From the NCBI RefSeq assembly GCF_000308815.1, contig NZ_BAFX01000079.1, forward strand, positions 1 to 42,260: DNA of 42,260 bases. The letters are read 5' to 3'. A model generated the notes under the pieces. The model was not told where the DNA came from and did no database searches. It was given only the letters and a program-made list of their open reading frames with translations. Source of the DNA: Nocardia concava NBRC 100430. Its GTDB lineage: Bacteria; Actinomycetota; Actinomycetes; Mycobacteriales; Mycobacteriaceae. Below, one piece after another: positions 7,859 to 15,339 of this stretch; the stretch's first letter is position 1, and each line of letters begins with the position of its first letter. Made by a program: the position numbers and the translations under genes.

Positions 7859-9256
7859 GTGAGTGTGCTCCCCGCCCCCGAGGTCGTCGAACGCGCGCTG
7901 CGCGCCTCCCGCGCCGACGAGGCCGTGGTGATCGTCACCGACGCGCACGAGGCGTCGCTGCGCTGGGCCGGAAACTCCATGACCACCAACGGTTCCTCGG
8001 TCGCCCGGGACTGGGCGGTGGTCTCGGTGTTCCGCGACGGGCCGAACGCCGCGCGCGTCGGCAGCGTGAGTTCCACCAGCGTGGACCCCGCCGATATCGA
8101 GGCCGTGGTGCGCGCCAGCGAGGAGGCCGCGCGCACCGCCGAACCCGCGCGCGACGCCATGCCGCTGCTCGAGCCGGACGCCGCCGACACCCCCGACCGC
8201 GGGCTGGACTGGTCCGGTGCACCGGGCACCACCGATATCGGTGTCTTCACCACCCTGGCAAGCGATCTCGCCGCCGGCTTCGACGGCGCCGACCGCCTCT
8301 ACGGTTTCGCCCACCACCAGATGCACTCCACCTGGCTGGGCACCTCCACCGGTGTGCGGCGACGCTGGGTTCAGCCGACCGGTTCGGTCGAGATCAACGG
8401 CAAGCGTGGCGAGGGCGCGGAACTGGCCAGCGCCTGGGTGGGCACCGGCACCACCGATTTCAGCGACGTCGACACCCCCGGCCTGCTCGCCGAACTCTCC
8501 CGCCGCCTGGACTGGGGCAAGCGCCGCGTGGATCTGCCCGCGGGCCGCTACGAAACCCTGCTTCCCCCTTCGGCGGTGGCCGATCTCATGATCTACATGG
8601 CCTGGTCCATGGAGGGCCGCGGCGCGCACGAGGGCCACACCGCCTTCTCCCGCAAGGGCGGCACCCGAATCGGCGAGCGGCTCACCGAGATTCCGCTCAC
8701 CCTCTACTCCGACCCGAGCGCCGCGGGCCTGGAGTACCGCCCGTTCGTGGCGACCCCGTCCTCCTCGGAATCGCTGTCGGTCTTCGACAACGGCCTGACC
8801 GCGCGGCGCACCGACTGGATCGGCTCCGGCGTCATCGAATCCCTGGTCTATCCCCGCGCCACCGCCGCCGAATTCGACGCCCCCGTCACCCTTCCCGGCG
8901 AGAACCTGCTCATGACCGGTGGCACCGACGCCACCCTCCCGGACATGATCGCCCGCACCGAACGCGGCCTGCTGCTGACCTGCCTCTGGTACATCCGCGA
9001 GGTCGACCCCGCCACCCTGCTGCTGACCGGCCTCACCCGAGACGGCGTCTACCTCGTCGAGAACGGCGAAGTCACCGCCGCCGTCAACAACTTCCGCTTC
9101 AACGAGAGCCCCCTCGACCTGCTGCGCCGAGTCTCCGAAGCCGGCCGCACCGAGATCACCCTCCCCCGCGAATGGAAGGACTGGTTCACCCGAACCGCCA
9201 TGCCCCCCTTGCGAATCCCCGACTTCCACATGTCCTCGGTCAGCCAAGCGACCTAA
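7859..9256 (+). CDS. tldE: TldE/PmbA family protein
   Basis: A 465-residue partner of TldD. It lacks the HExxxH zinc motif, as expected for the TldE subunit, and ends with a conserved block (NGEVTAAVNNFRFNESPLDLLRRV). Its GTG start at 7859 follows a GAAAGGA ribosome-binding site at 7842-7848. TldE is needed for the proteolytic activity of TldD in the known complexes (E. coli microcin B17 and CcdA processing). No modified-peptide precursor gene is visible next to the pair, so a general peptide-degrading role is more likely than maturation of a local product. Confidence 0.9.
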   Translation: MSVLPAPEVVERALRASRADEAVVIVTDAHEASLRWAGNSMTTNGSSVARDWAVVSVFRDGPNAARVGSVSSTSVDPADIEAVVRASEEAARTAEPARDAMPLLEPDAADTPDRGLDWSGAPGTTDIGVFTTLASDLAAGFDGADRLYGFAHHQMHSTWLGTSTGVRRRWVQPTGSVEINGKRGEGAELASAWVGTGTTDFSDVDTPGLLAELSRRLDWGKRRVDLPAGRYETLLPPSAVADLMIYMAWSMEGRGAHEGHTAFSRKGGTRIGERLTEIPLTLYSDPSAAGLEYRPFVATPSSSESLSVFDNGLTARRTDWIGSGVIESLVYPRATAAEFDAPVTLPGENLLMTGGTDATLPDMIARTERGLLLTCLWYIREVDPATLLLTGLTRDGVYLVENGEVTAAVNNFRFNESPLDLLRRVSEAGRTEITLPREWKDWFTRTAMPPLRIPDFHMSSVSQAT

Positions 9257-9377
9257 GACTCGGTTCCCCGGGAAAATTCCTTCGCCAACAACGATGATTG
9301 CTCGATAACGGCTCCGACTACCTCGCAGAGACGGCAATTCCCGCCGCTTCTCGTTCCATCGCTGAAGGAGTAGAGCA

Positions 9378-9974
9378 ATGAGCAAAGTAGTCACCGGCGC
9401 GAGCATGTCCGTCGACGGATTCATCGCCGGACCCGGCGAAACCGGATTCGAGCACCTGTTCGCCTGGTATCAGAGTGGCGATGTCCCGATCGCCAGCACC
9501 CATCCCGAAATCCCGTTCAATCTGACCGCCGACGACGCCGCCTACCTGAAGGCGTGGCTCGACAGCGTCGGCGTGTACATCGTCGGCAAGCGGCTGTTCA
9601 CGCTCACCAACGGGTGGGGCGGCACCCATCCGGCCGATAAGCCGATCGTGGTCGTCACCCACACCGTGCCCGAGGAGTGGATCGCCGAGCATCCCGACTC
9701 GCCGTTCACCTTCGTGACCGGCGGTGTGAAGGAGGCCGTCGAGGTCGCGCGCGGGATCGCGGGCGAGAAGATGGTCGGGGTCAGCGGCGGCGATGTCGCA
9801 CGCCAGTGCCTGGACGCGGGTCTGCTCGACGAGGTCTGGGTCGATCTGGTGCCGGTGTTGCTGGGCGGTGGCGTTCCGCTGTTCGGTGAGCTCGCCGACG
9901 CACCGGTGCTGCTCGAGGATCCGGAGGTCACCCCCGGCTCCCGCGTCACGCACCTGAAGTACACGATCCGCTGA
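9378..9974 (+). CDS. Dihydrofolate reductase-like / RibD C-terminal domain protein
   Basis: A 198-residue protein with the fold of the RibD C-terminal reductase domain: it opens KVVTGASMSVDGFIAGPGE, has VGVYIVGKRLF in the middle and a nucleotide-binding VGVSGGDVARQCLDAGLLDEV followed by LVPVLLGGGVPLFG near the end. Members reduce small heterocycles with NAD(P)H; many are stand-alone proteins of unknown substrate and are not true folate enzymes. A GAAGGAG ribosome-binding site (9363-9369) supports the ATG at 9378. It seems monocistronic. Confidence 0.88.
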   Translation: MSKVVTGASMSVDGFIAGPGETGFEHLFAWYQSGDVPIASTHPEIPFNLTADDAAYLKAWLDSVGVYIVGKRLFTLTNGWGGTHPADKPIVVVTHTVPEEWIAEHPDSPFTFVTGGVKEAVEVARGIAGEKMVGVSGGDVARQCLDAGLLDEVWVDLVPVLLGGGVPLFGELADAPVLLEDPEVTPGSRVTHLKYTIR

Positions 9975-10060
9975 ATCGGGTTGCGCTGTCGGCGAACCGG
10001 TTGTCGCGGGGGTCGTACCGCGCGCATCCTGGTTTCATCGCAACGTAATCATGTAATCGG

Positions 10061-11071
10061 ATGGTGGTCGTCATGGACGACGAAGCTGCCCTCTGGCCGA
10101 TGGACGAGAACGCGGATGCCGCCGAGCCGGTCGCTCAGCCCGGCTTCGGCGTTCCCGACGCCGCGGCCCTGGACTCCTACTCGCGCACCGTGATCGCGGT
10201 CGCCAAATCGGTGACACCGCACGTGGCCAGCGTGCAGACCCGCCGCGGCGGCGGTTCGGCGGTGGTGTTCACCGGCGACGGTTTCCTGCTCACCAATGCC
10301 CACGTAGTGGGCGAGTCCAGCGGCGGGACCGTGGTGTTCGCCGACGGGCTGGAATCGAAATTCGATGTGGTGGGCGTGGATCCGCTCTCGGATCTGGCGG
10401 TACTGCGGGCCCGCGGCGGGGCACCGGCCGCGGCGGTCCTCGGTGATGCGGACCGCCTGGTGGTCGGCCAGCTGGTGGTCGCGGTCGGCAGCCCGCTGGG
10501 ACTGGCCGGATCGGTCACCGCGGGCGTGGTGAGCGCGCTGGGCCGGTCGGTGCCGGTCGGCAATCGCCGCACCGCCCGCGTCATCGAGGACGTGATCCAG
10601 ACCGACGCCGCCCTCAACCCCGGCAATTCCGGTGGGGCGCTGGCGGATTCGGCCGGACGCGTGGTGGGAATCAATACCGCGGTCGCGGGAATCGGCCTGG
10701 GCCTGGCGATTCCGATCAATGCCACCACCCGCCGCATCGTCAGCACCCTACTCACCGAGGGCCGGGTCCGCCGCGCCTATCTCGGTGTGGTCGGGGTGCC
10801 CGCGCCGTTGCCCAGCGCGGTGGCCGAGCGCACCGGCCAGGATGCCGGACTGCGCATCGTGGAGGTGGTGCGCGGCGGCCCGGCCGAACGCGCCGGACTG
10901 CGCCGCGGAGACCTGGTGCTCAGCGTGGCGCGCGCGGAAATCCGGGATGCGCAGGGCATTCAGCGGCAATTGTTCGCCGACGCCATCGGCCGATCGCTGC
11001 CGGTGACGGTGCTGCGCAACGGCGCGATGGTCGATGTCATCGCGGTGCCGGTTGAGCTGACCGTCGACTGA
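10061..11071 (+). CDS. HtrA-like trypsin-fold protease with PDZ domain, no signal peptide
   Basis: A 336-residue S1C-family serine protease. The triad residues are visible as H81 in LTNAHVV, D111 in PLSDLAVL and S190 in LNPGNSGGAL. The remaining 110 residues form one PDZ domain (AGLRIVEVVRGGPAERAGLRRGD region). Most HtrA proteins carry a signal peptide or membrane anchor; here the first 40 residues are acidic and polar (MDDEAALWPMDENADAAE), so the protein looks cytoplasmic. ATG 10073 is an equally good start. It is adjacent and convergent to the small XRE gene at 11078. Confidence 0.92.
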   Translation: MVVVMDDEAALWPMDENADAAEPVAQPGFGVPDAAALDSYSRTVIAVAKSVTPHVASVQTRRGGGSAVVFTGDGFLLTNAHVVGESSGGTVVFADGLESKFDVVGVDPLSDLAVLRARGGAPAAAVLGDADRLVVGQLVVAVGSPLGLAGSVTAGVVSALGRSVPVGNRRTARVIEDVIQTDAALNPGNSGGALADSAGRVVGINTAVAGIGLGLAIPINATTRRIVSTLLTEGRVRRAYLGVVGVPAPLPSAVAERTGQDAGLRIVEVVRGGPAERAGLRRGDLVLSVARAEIRDAQGIQRQLFADAIGRSLPVTVLRNGAMVDVIAVPVELTVD

Positions 11072-11077
11072 TCGCGG

Positions 11078-11344
11078 TCAGGAGGCCGAGCGGTGTTCCC
11101 GGCTCGGCTGCCAGACATCGGCCAGATCGTCGAGCGGAATACCGAGGGCGCGCGAGAGCGCCACGACGGTCCCGAACGCCGGGGTCGGCAGCCGCCCCGA
11201 CTCGATCTTGCGCAGTGTCTCCGGCGAGATGCCCGCGCTCTCGGCCACTTCCATCAGGTCCCGGTTCGCGCGCGCGGCCCGCAGCGCGGAACCCAGGCGG
11301 CGGCCGGCCTCGAGCTGGGCGGGCGTGAGCGGCAGTCGAACCAT
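11078..11344 (-). CDS. XRE family helix-turn-helix regulator
   Basis: An 88-residue protein consisting of little more than one Cro/C1-type HTH domain: LGSALRAARANRDLMEVAESAGISPETLRKIESGR, followed by a short helix that ends with LGIPLDDLADVW. It is transcribed divergently from the methionine aminopeptidase gene. Two near-identical 14-base palindromes lie in the 78-bp gap between the two starts, one on each side, so it very likely represses both itself and the aminopeptidase gene. ATG 11344 is chosen because it precedes the conserved region and leaves both palindromes outside the coding sequence. Confidence 0.88.
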   Translation of the reverse strand: MVRLPLTPAQLEAGRRLGSALRAARANRDLMEVAESAGISPETLRKIESGRLPTPAFGTVVALSRALGIPLDDLADVWQPSREHRSAS

Positions 11345-11362
11345 GCCCGCCACCCTACGGTT

Positions 11363-11376
11363 GGTATTTAAATACC
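11363..11376. promoter_or_regulatory. Palindrome 1, proximal to the XRE gene
   Basis: GGTATTTAAATACC is a perfect palindrome preceded by CTACGGT. It lies 18 bases upstream of the XRE start and overlaps that gene's likely -10 region. Confidence 0.7.
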
Positions 11377-11391
11377 GCAACCGGCTACGGT

Positions 11392-11405
11392 GGTATTAAA
11401 ATACC
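11392..11405. promoter_or_regulatory. Palindrome 2, proximal to map
   Basis: GGTATTAAAATACC repeats palindrome 1 with one change, 29 bases further on and again preceded by CTACGGT. It overlaps an AT-rich -10-like stretch upstream of the AGGGAGG ribosome-binding site (11411-11417) of map. Confidence 0.7.
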
Positions 11406-11422
11406 AATTGAGGGAGGTTGTC

Positions 11423-12190
11423 ATGGTGGAGCTCAAGAGCCCGGCCGAGATCGAAAGCATGCGGGTCACCGGCGGATTCGTGGCCGAGGTGCTGAGCGAA
11501 CTACGGGAGAAGGCACAGATCGGGGTGAATCTCCTCGAACTGGAAGCCGTGGTCCGCGAACGCATCCGCCAGCGCGGCGCGGTCTCCTGCTACTGGGACT
11601 ACTCCCCCTCCTTCGGCCGCGGCCCTTTCCGCAACACCATCTGTCTGTCGGTCAATGACGCCGTGCTGCACGGACTCCCGTTCGACTACACCCTGCGCGA
11701 CGGCGATGTGCTGAGCATGGATCTCGCGGTGAGCATCGACGGCTGGGTCGCCGATTCGGCCGTCACCACCATCATCGGCACCCCGGACCCCGAGGACGCG
11801 CGCCTGGTCCGCGCCACCGAGGAGGCCCTGGACGCGGCCATCGCGGTCGCCCAGGCGGGCAACACCATCGGCGATCTGTCCGCGGCCATCGCCGCGGTCG
11901 CGCGCGCGGGCGGCTACCCGATCAATACCGAATTCGGCGGCCACGGCCTGGGCCGCACCATGCACGAGGACCCGCACGTCCCCAACAGCGGCCGCGCGGG
12001 CCGCGGCTTCCGCCTGCGCCCGGGACTCACCATCGCCGTGGAACCCTGGTTCGCGCGCACCACCGACCGCATCATCACCGACCCCGACGGCTGGACGCTG
12101 CGCTCGGCCGACGGCTCCCGCACCGCCCACTCCGAACACACCATCGCCATCACCGAGTCCGGCCCACAGGTCCTCACCCGCGCGGCGTGA
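11423..12190 (+). CDS. map: Type I methionine aminopeptidase
   Basis: A 255-residue single-domain aminopeptidase that removes N-terminal methionine from new proteins. The five metal ligands are visible: D100 (LSMDLAV), D111 (VADSAVT), H174 (FGGHGLGR), E207 (AVEPWF) and E238 (HSEHTIAI), and H83 (NDAVLHGLP) is in the substrate pocket. Before that the loop SCYWDYSPSFGRGPFRN replaces the shorter GYP.s segment of housekeeping forms. There is no N-terminal extension. The ATG has a strong AGGGAGG ribosome-binding site. Because it has its own adjacent XRE regulator and is not next to adk/infA ribosomal genes, this is probably an accessory, regulated copy rather than the housekeeping enzyme; that is inference. 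Confidence 0.92.
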   Translation: MVELKSPAEIESMRVTGGFVAEVLSELREKAQIGVNLLELEAVVRERIRQRGAVSCYWDYSPSFGRGPFRNTICLSVNDAVLHGLPFDYTLRDGDVLSMDLAVSIDGWVADSAVTTIIGTPDPEDARLVRATEEALDAAIAVAQAGNTIGDLSAAIAAVARAGGYPINTEFGGHGLGRTMHEDPHVPNSGRAGRGFRLRPGLTIAVEPWFARTTDRIITDPDGWTLRSADGSRTAHSEHTIAITESGPQVLTRAA

Positions 12191-12199
12191 TATCGGCCT

Positions 12200-12239
12200 G
12201 AGCGCGGAAACCCGGACGACACATCGGGTTTCCGCGCTC
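12200..12239 (+). terminator. map terminator hairpin
   Basis: A perfect 15-bp stem (GAGCGCGGAAACCCG at 12200-12214 with its complement at 12225-12239) and a 10-base loop start ten bases after the map stop. No T-tract follows. Confidence 0.7.
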
Positions 12240-12457
12240 GGCCGCGTGGCGGGGATCGACGCACGATACTGCGCGGACGATCGGCGGATCCCCCGCCCCG
12301 GTCTCGCGGACCGGGATTTCCCGGTCCGAGCTGCTCGGGCGAGCACCTTGCCGAAGGTCGGGCGGCCGCCCTGATCGACGTAACTCCCTTCCAAGACGAC
12401 GCATTTTCAGATGTGGGCTTGACCACAGCGCTGTGATCCAGCTAACGTCTCGCCGGA

Positions 12458-12473
12458 CTAAGCGCCCGCTTAG
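12458..12473. promoter_or_regulatory. Candidate TetR operator and -10 box
   Basis: CTAAGCG-CC-CGCTTAG is a perfect 7-bp inverted repeat with two-base spacer, a shape common in TetR operators. A TAGCGT box (12471-12476) overlaps its right arm. The TetR gene at 13387 is the second gene of the transcript that would start here. Confidence 0.55.
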
Positions 12474-12484
12474 CGTACATGTGA

Positions 12485-12549
12485 CCGGAACCACGTCAGT
12501 CCACGACGTCAGTTCCGGCTCGTTCGGTGAACACCTGGCCCGCCAGGTG
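12485..12549 (+). promoter_or_regulatory. Two consecutive hairpins in the leader of the secreted protein gene
   Basis: The first hairpin (12485-12518) pairs CCGGAAC with GTTCCGG outside and ACGTC with GACGT inside. The second (12532-12549) pairs CACCTGGC with GCCAGGTG around two bases. The GAAGGA ribosome-binding site at 12559-12564 follows ten bases later, so the folding could affect translation. No known riboswitch class was recognised. Confidence 0.45.
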
Positions 12550-12569
12550 CAGGCTCGTGAAGGACCCAG

Positions 12570-13265
12570 ATGAGGAAAATCGCCGCCACCTCCGCCCTGT
12601 TGATCGGCTCGGCCGTCATCGGATGCGGGACGGCCAATGCCGCCCCCGCCGCCCAGTCCCCGGTGAACTACGTCGCCAACACCGCCGAGGACGGCACCAT
12701 GACGATCCGCACCGATATCGGCTCGATGGGCGTCGACAACGGTGTCTTCACGATCAAGGGCGCCGACGGCACCGTGGTCGCGGGCACCGAACTGTCCTTC
12801 CGCGTGGACGATTTCGTCTTTCCCGTCGCCGCCCAGGTCAACGACCACGTCGCCACCCTGACCCCGCAATTCGATGAGGCGCACGCGGTCTACAAGCCGG
12901 TGTCCCTGCCCTACGAGGATCAGGCCCCGTGGAAGACCCAGTACGACCGGGAGCAGGCCGCCTGGAACCGACTGGCCCAAACCATCACCATGGGCGCGAC
13001 CGTCGGCACCCTGGTCGGCGGCCTCGGCGGCGCGGCGGTGGGCTGCGTCGTGGGCGCGGGCGTGGGCCTGGTCGCCACCGGCGTGCTGGCCACCCTGTTC
13101 GGCCTCGGCCCGCTCGGCGGGTGCGTGCTCGGCGCGGCGACCGTCGGCTTCCTGGGCACCATCGCCGGGCAGCTGTTCGTGACCGCGCCGGCCGTCATCG
13201 CCGCCGCCGTGCAGTACTTCACCACCATCAACGCGCCCTTCACCCCGCCCGCGCCTGCCAAGTAG
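12570..13265 (+). CDS. Secreted glycine-zipper protein, paralogue A
   Basis: A 231-residue exported protein without an assigned function. Residues 1-24 form a signal peptide ending ANA-APAA; VIGC at 16-19 also fits a lipobox, so it may be a lipoprotein. Residues 30-130 are a beta-rich domain (VNYVANTAEDGTMTIRTDI start). From about residue 145 comes a long hydrophobic region with repeated small-x3-small spacing (VGTLVGGLGGAAVGCVVGAG, then GPLGGCVLGAATVGF), a glycine zipper able to pack or oligomerise in a membrane, and a Pro-rich tail. Two diverged relatives are encoded at 15340 and 27612. It is followed after two hairpins by a TetR gene. Function unknown. Confidence 0.8.
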   Translation: MRKIAATSALLIGSAVIGCGTANAAPAAQSPVNYVANTAEDGTMTIRTDIGSMGVDNGVFTIKGADGTVVAGTELSFRVDDFVFPVAAQVNDHVATLTPQFDEAHAVYKPVSLPYEDQAPWKTQYDREQAAWNRLAQTITMGATVGTLVGGLGGAAVGCVVGAGVGLVATGVLATLFGLGPLGGCVLGAATVGFLGTIAGQLFVTAPAVIAAAVQYFTTINAPFTPPAPAK

Positions 13266-13275
13266 CCACCCGGCC

Positions 13276-13352
13276 CGGCGCACCGGATCCCGCGCCTCCA
13301 ACCCGATCCGGTGCGCCGCACCGGCCGGGCCGCCCTCGGGCCCGGCCGGTGC
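13276..13352 (+). terminator. Tandem hairpins between secreted protein and TetR genes
   Basis: Two perfect 14-bp stems follow each other: 13276-13289 with 13305-13318, then 13318-13331 with 13339-13352 (loop of seven). They share one base, so they can form together. Their position suggests at least partial termination, which would lower TetR expression relative to the secreted protein. Confidence 0.65.
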
Positions 13353-13386
13353 TCGGGTGAAACATTCACTGGGAGATACTCATTCG

Positions 13387-14049
13387 ATGGGTAACGACGA
13401 CGTGGCGCCGGGCGCCGAGAACGGCGGGCGCGACACCGCCGCGGTGGCGCATCTCGAACTGTCCCAGCGCCGCTTTCCGGAAGGCCAGCGCCGCATCTTC
13501 CTGGCCGCCATCGACGCCTTCTCCGAACGCGGCTTCCACGCCACCACCACCCGCGATATCGCGGCCCGCGCCGGGCTCAGCCCCGCGGGCCTGTACGTGC
13601 ACTTCGGCTCCAAAGAGGAAGTGCTCTACCGCATTTCGCTGTCCTCGATGCGCCTGACCCAGCAGGTCGCCACCGCCGCGGCCGCCGCGCCGGGCAGCCC
13701 GGCCGACCATCTCACCGCGGTTGTGCGCGACCTCACGGTGTGGCACGCCGAGCACGCGGCGTCGGTGAAGGTGGTGCTGCACCACCTCACCGACCTGACC
13801 GACGAGCATCGGGCCGAGGTGATCGACATCCAGATCGCGATCCACCGTCTGGTCCGCGATCTGGTCGCTCAGGGTGTGGCCGACAAGGTCTTCGACGTCG
13901 CCGACACCCACGCCACCACGCTGGCTCTCATGTCGCTGTGCGTGGACACCGCCCGCTGGTACTCCCCCGACTACCGCCGCACCCCGAACCAGATCGGCGC
14001 GGACTACGCCGCCCTGGCGCTGCGCATGGTGGGCGCGCAGCCGGTCTGA
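13387..14049 (+). CDS. TetR family transcriptional regulator
   Basis: A 220-residue TetR protein. After a polar N-terminal extension of about 30 residues (MGNDDVAPGAENGGRDTAA) comes the HTH: RRIFLAAIDAFSERGFHATTTRDIAARAGLSPAGLYVHFGSKEEVL. The C-terminal domain looks like the TetR_C_33/KstR2-like group that often binds acyl-CoA compounds, but this cannot be established by eye. A GGGAGA site (13371-13376) precedes the ATG; GTG 13357 is an alternative. It lies downstream of the secreted glycine-zipper gene, and the CTAAGCG palindrome at 12458 is a candidate operator. Its stop abuts the converging gene at 14050. Confidence 0.88.
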   Translation: MGNDDVAPGAENGGRDTAAVAHLELSQRRFPEGQRRIFLAAIDAFSERGFHATTTRDIAARAGLSPAGLYVHFGSKEEVLYRISLSSMRLTQQVATAAAAAPGSPADHLTAVVRDLTVWHAEHAASVKVVLHHLTDLTDEHRAEVIDIQIAIHRLVRDLVAQGVADKVFDVADTHATTLALMSLCVDTARWYSPDYRRTPNQIGADYAALALRMVGAQPV

Positions 14050-14751
14050 TCACTCGCCTGCGTCGGTGACCGCGCGCAGGTCCTCCTCGAGCGCGGCTCG
14101 GTCGTCCGCGGTGAGCCCCAGGGCCTCGATCCGTGCCCGCAGTTCGGTCACCCGGTCGGAATCGCCTGCCACGGCGGCGATTTCGGCCAGCATGGCCAGC
14201 GCCCGCGCCTGGTCGAGCAGTGGGGCCGTGGCGGCGAAGCGGCGCAGCCCGGTTTCGAGGACGCGGGTGGCGGTGGCGTCGTCGAGCTTGGAATCGCGGT
14301 AGATACGGGCATTGTCGAGCACCCGCGCCAGCCCCTCGAGTTGCTTGGAGCCGCCGTATTCGGGGTCGGGCTCGTCGGGCTGGACGTAGATGACGGTATT
14401 GCCGACCGGGTCCACGACCGTGAACCGGGTCTGGCCGGGACGGAACCGGGTGATCCGCGGGGCGCCCTTCGCGGGCACCCTGCCGTAGCGGGCCCGCAGG
14501 GCGGCCTTGAACTCGGCGTGCCAGGCCTCGACCTCCTCGACGATGACCAGGCAGCTGATGTGGGCTTCCTCGCCACTCGTCATCCCCTTCGGCGTCGGGC
14601 CGAAGTGCAATTGGAAGCCGGCGCGTTCGACCATTCCGTAGATATAGGGACGGGTCATCTCGTAGGTGACCTTGTAGCCAAGCGTGCGGTAGAAGTCGAG
14701 GGTCTCGGGCAGATCGCCACCCCAGAGCACCGGAATCGAAACAGCCGCCAT
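14050..14751 (-). CDS. VOC (glyoxalase/bleomycin-resistance-like) family protein
   Basis: A 233-residue protein. The first 125 residues make a glyoxalase-like domain: it opens VSIPVLWGGDLPETLDFYRTLGY, has QLHFGPTPKG in the middle and ends with RFTVVDPVGNTVIYVQP. The remaining 100 residues are helical and Ala/Leu/Arg-rich (TGLRRFAATAPLLDQARALAML), an unusual extension that may be a small tetratricopeptide-like or dimerisation segment. The ATG is supported by a strong AAGGAGG site. Members may bind metal and detoxify or sequester small molecules; the substrate is unknown. Confidence 0.85.
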   Translation of the reverse strand: MAAVSIPVLWGGDLPETLDFYRTLGYKVTYEMTRPYIYGMVERAGFQLHFGPTPKGMTSGEEAHISCLVIVEEVEAWHAEFKAALRARYGRVPAKGAPRITRFRPGQTRFTVVDPVGNTVIYVQPDEPDPEYGGSKQLEGLARVLDNARIYRDSKLDDATATRVLETGLRRFAATAPLLDQARALAMLAEIAAVAGDSDRVTELRARIEALGLTADDRAALEEDLRAVTDAGE

Positions 14752-14854
14752 CGTGCGCCTCCTTGCCGATCGGGTTCGAAACCCAAGGTACGGAGACGAG
14801 GCGGGTCCGCGCCTATGGCTCGGCGCGTGATCGGCGTCACGGCCGTTCAGCGGA

Positions 14855-14860
14855 TAGGCT
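14855..14860 (+). promoter_or_regulatory. Leaderless -10 box
   Basis: TAGGCT lies six bases before the GTG at 14867 with no ribosome-binding site. Confidence 0.5.
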
Positions 14861-14866
14861 GCGGGC

Positions 14867-15247
14867 GTGGACAATACGTTCGAGCCGTTGGGCAAGGCGA
14901 ACTATGTACAGCTGACCACCTTCAAGAAGGACGGAACCCCGGTGGGGACGCCGGTATGGGCCGCTCTCGACGGGGGTCGTCTCTATGTCTGGACGGTCAC
15001 CGACAGCTGGAAGGTCAAGCGCATCCGGCGCAATCCCGAGGTGACGGTGCAGCCGTGCGATTTCCGGGGCAAGACCCACGGCGAGCTGCTGAAGGGTTCG
15101 GCCTTGATCCTCGATGCCCCGGGCTCGGAACGGGCGCGGGATCTGATCAAGCGCCGCTACGGGATCCTGGGCTGGGTGAGCATCACGCTGAGCAAGCTGC
15201 GGCGCGGCGACACCGGCACCATCGGCATCGAAATCGCTCCGGCATAA
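14867..15247 (+). CDS. PPOX-class F420-dependent oxidoreductase-like protein
   Basis: A 126-residue split-barrel flavin/F420-binding protein. The text FEPLGKANYVQLTTFKKDGTPVGTPVWAA is the typical opening of the actinobacterial Rv-type PPOX/FDOR-B family, with LYVWTVTDSWKVKRIRRNP and TVQPCDFRGKTHG following in the usual order. Members use F420H2, FMN or heme-related ligands; the substrate is unknown. It is transcribed divergently from the VOC gene. The GTG start is fixed by the TAGGCT box six bases upstream. Confidence 0.88.
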   Translation: MDNTFEPLGKANYVQLTTFKKDGTPVGTPVWAALDGGRLYVWTVTDSWKVKRIRRNPEVTVQPCDFRGKTHGELLKGSALILDAPGSERARDLIKRRYGILGWVSITLSKLRRGDTGTIGIEIAPA

Positions 15248-15287
15248 CGGTTTTCGCGCACGCCGCAACCATTATCACGCAGCGCGA

Positions 15288-15319
15288 GCCGCCGAACCGA
15301 CGGGGACCGGTCCGGCGGC
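15288..15319. terminator. Hairpin between converging genes
   Basis: GCCGCCG (15288-15294) pairs with CGGCGGC (15313-15319) across an 18-base loop that contains further GC pairing. It lies between the ends of the genes at 15247 and 15340. Confidence 0.4.
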
Positions 15320-15339
15320 GGCAGCGTGTTCCTTCCGGG

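Larger units (their letters stand above)
12191..12569. other. Intergenic region rich in palindromes
   Basis: This 379-bp gap holds, in order, the map terminator, a second short hairpin (CGGACCGGGA at 12307-12316 paired with 12319-12328), a TetR-like palindrome with an overlapping TAGCGT box, and two leader hairpins just before the next gene. No coding sequence was recognised in it. Confidence 0.7.

Noticed and set aside
7004..9256. A continuous frame seeming to fuse part of tldD with tldE
   Set aside because: Its first 280 codons are an out-of-frame reading of tldD. tldE has its own GTG at 7859 with a GAAAGGA site, and tldD ends normally at 7814, so there is no frameshift.
12307..12328. Short hairpin after the map terminator considered as a second operator
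   Set aside because: It is a near-perfect GC hairpin with a tiny loop and no promoter elements around it, so secondary termination is as likely; left as part of the intergenic description.
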